Positions 32,039-33,057 of a DNA stretch of 33,057 bases are shown in pieces. Numbering within the stretch: the first letter of the stretch is position 1; each line of letters begins with the position of its first letter. The position numbers and the translations under genes are program-made. The DNA comes from Halobacteriales archaeon QS_5_70_17 (GTDB lineage Archaea; Halobacteriota; Halobacteria; Halobacteriales; Haloarculaceae): NCBI GenBank assembly GCA_003021975.1, contig PXRR01000036.1, forward strand, positions 1 to 33,057, read 5' to 3'. The notes under the pieces were generated by a model. It worked only from the letters and a program-made list of their open reading frames with translations. It had not been told where the DNA came from and ran no database searches.

Positions 32039-32491
32039 ATGGCAAACGTGACCTACGTCGCCAGCGCTCTCCTCACGGGGCTGTTCCTGGCTGTCGTCGC
32101 CGGCGCGCTCGCCCGACTGGGGGCCCGCAGAATCGCGCCGACGCCGACGGGCCGTCCGGAGCGCGCCGGGGGCCTGGCGTCGACCGGGTACGACGCCCTC
32201 GACGGACTCGTCCGCAAGCAGACGACCTGGGTGGCCGGGTTCTTCCTGTTCACCCTGGGGGTCGTCGCGGGCGTGATCGCCTTCCTCCAGGGGGACGCCT
32301 CGGCGGGCGCCGGCGCGGGCCTCGGGCTGGCCGGCGCCGGCGCGCTCGCGCTGGTCGGCTTCCTGCTGTTCGGGACCTACTTCACCGTCCGCTCGCACGG
32401 CCGCTCGACCGCGGAGGCGATCGGCGTGGGGCTGTGGGCGCTCGGCCTCCTCCTCGTCGTCGCCGTCGCCCTGAACCTCCTCGTGTCCTGA
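32039..32491 (+). CDS. Small four-helix membrane protein
   Basis: A 150-residue membrane protein of unknown function with about four hydrophobic segments: ASALLTGLFLAVVAGALARL near the start, TTWVAGFFLFTLGVVAGVIA, GLAGAGALALVGFLLFGTYF and GLWALGLLLVVAVALNLLVS at the end. The loops are short. A single base (G, 32492) separates its TGA from the next ATG, so it is probably cotranscribed and translationally linked with the DUF7546-like gene. It may belong to a small set of membrane proteins found near cytochrome oxidase and heme genes in haloarchaea, but I cannot name it. Confidence 0.75.
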   Translation: MANVTYVASALLTGLFLAVVAGALARLGARRIAPTPTGRPERAGGLASTGYDALDGLVRKQTTWVAGFFLFTLGVVAGVIAFLQGDASAGAGAGLGLAGAGALALVGFLLFGTYFTVRSHGRSTAEAIGVGLWALGLLLVVAVALNLLVS

Positions 32492-32492
32492 G

Positions 32493-33057
32493 ATGGGTCT
32501 CGCGGCCCCATCCCGTCTCCTGGATCGTGCGCCGGCCGGGACCGGCCTGCTGGGCGCCGTCGTGTTCGCCGAACTCCTGTTGCTCGTCGGCTACTTCGGC
32601 GCGACCGGCGCCCGGCTCACCGACCCCCGGTACGTCGTCTACCCGTTCGTCTGGATCAACGTCGGCCTCTGGGCCGCGGTCCGGACCCGTCCGCTGCCGT
32701 CGCCGCGCCGCCTGCGCTGGCTCGCGGCCGGATTCACCGGCGCTTACTTCCTCGCCCTGCTGTGGCTGGCCGGCCTGATCGGGGTCTACCCGGGGGGTCA
32801 CGGTCACTCCCACGCCCACGTTCACGGGTGGCAGGTGGCCGTCTCCGCGCCCGGGTGGGGCCCCCGCATGGGCTACGCCGGCGAGGCGTTTCACGCCTAC
32901 TTCGTCCCCTACCGCGTGCTCGGCTACCTCTCGCTGGCGTATCTCGCGTACGCGGCCGCGCTGGAGGCCGGCCGGGCGGCCCTCTCCGGCGTGCTCGGCC
33001 TCGCGTCCTGTGTCGGGTGTGCCTTCCCCGCGACCGCGGCGCTGGCCGCCGCGGTCG
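32493..33057 (+). CDS. DUF7546-like membrane protein (partial, runs off the window)
   Basis: At least 188 residues, cut at the right edge without a stop. The text matches what I recognise as the haloarchaeal DUF7546 family: an opening helix (GLLGAVVFAELLLLVGYFGA), then DPRYVVYPFVWINVGLWAAV, a later helix block and the GVLGLASCVGCAFPATAAL segment with a CVGC pair. This family is found beside cytochrome oxidase and heme-A genes, so a role around terminal oxidase assembly is possible. Unusual here is a His-rich loop (GGHGHSHAHVHGW at about residues 107-119), a likely metal-binding insertion. The ATG is one base past the upstream TGA. Confidence 0.75.
   Translation, partial: MGLAAPSRLLDRAPAGTGLLGAVVFAELLLLVGYFGATGARLTDPRYVVYPFVWINVGLWAAVRTRPLPSPRRLRWLAAGFTGAYFLALLWLAGLIGVYPGGHGHSHAHVHGWQVAVSAPGWGPRMGYAGEAFHAYFVPYRVLGYLSLAYLAYAAALEAGRAALSGVLGLASCVGCAFPATAALAAAV

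Noticed and set aside
1-33057. CRISPR arrays, tRNA or rRNA genes, insertion sequences, phage genes
   Set aside because: No regularly spaced repeats, cloverleaf-like sequences or transposase or integrase motifs were recognised on either strand by eye.

Overview
The window is chromosomal DNA from an extremely halophilic archaeon (class Halobacteria). The evidence is the very high GC content with GC-rich third codon positions, strongly acidic proteins, Tat (twin-arginine) signal peptides, an archaeal GatD amidotransferase, haloarchaea-specific small protein families (amphi-Trp, DUF5802-like, DUF7546-like), and TATA-like elements 25-30 bases before start codons, as expected for leaderless mRNAs. 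I cannot assign a genus.

Layout. 1-5.9 kb: a strong hairpin, a GNAT acetyltransferase translationally coupled to gatD, a small membrane protein, a SurR/ArsR-like regulator beside an exported low-complexity protein, and a DUF1405 membrane protein. 5.9-7.9 kb: a perfect 16-bp tandem repeat, then a DUF5802-like protein, a Vms1-type release factor/peptidyl-tRNA hydrolase and a universal stress protein. 7.9-10 kb: a dgcN-dgcA pair for D-glutamate metabolism. 10.1-12.7 kb: an orphan conserved protein and thrS. 12.8-15.2 kb (minus strand): a four-helix membrane protein, a Tat lipoprotein and a PspA/IM30-like coiled-coil protein. 15.4-18.8 kb: a damaged alpha/beta hydrolase, then a tight pyrG-guaAB-small Rossmann protein operon for pyrimidine and purine nucleotide synthesis. 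18.9-24.5 kb: a Tat-exported DUF4397-like protein, a winged-helix regulator with a broken membrane partner, a metallo-beta-lactamase-fold enzyme, an aldo/keto reductase, a frameshift-scarred Na/Ca exchanger-like gene and a truncated DUF4396 remnant. 24.7-28.7 kb: cupin, SDR epimerase, MoaB, a zinc-less MDR oxidoreductase operon and an amphi-Trp protein. 28.7-33.1 kb: an acetolactate-synthase-like TPP enzyme, an aldehyde dehydrogenase and two membrane proteins, the last cut by the window edge.

Most of the window is housekeeping or ordinary accessory haloarchaeal content. The most notable point is the number of damaged genes between about 15.4 and 28.1 kb: an internal deletion, an in-frame nonsense codon, paired compensating frameshifts, a truncation, and a reading frame that continues past a stop. 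The least explained intact arrangements are the tandem repeat between the DUF1405 and DUF5802-like genes, the SurR-like regulator with its exported neighbour, and the stand-alone archaeal Vms1-like factor. No tRNA, rRNA, CRISPR array, insertion sequence or transposase was recognised. All family names come from reading the translated sequences, without database searches.
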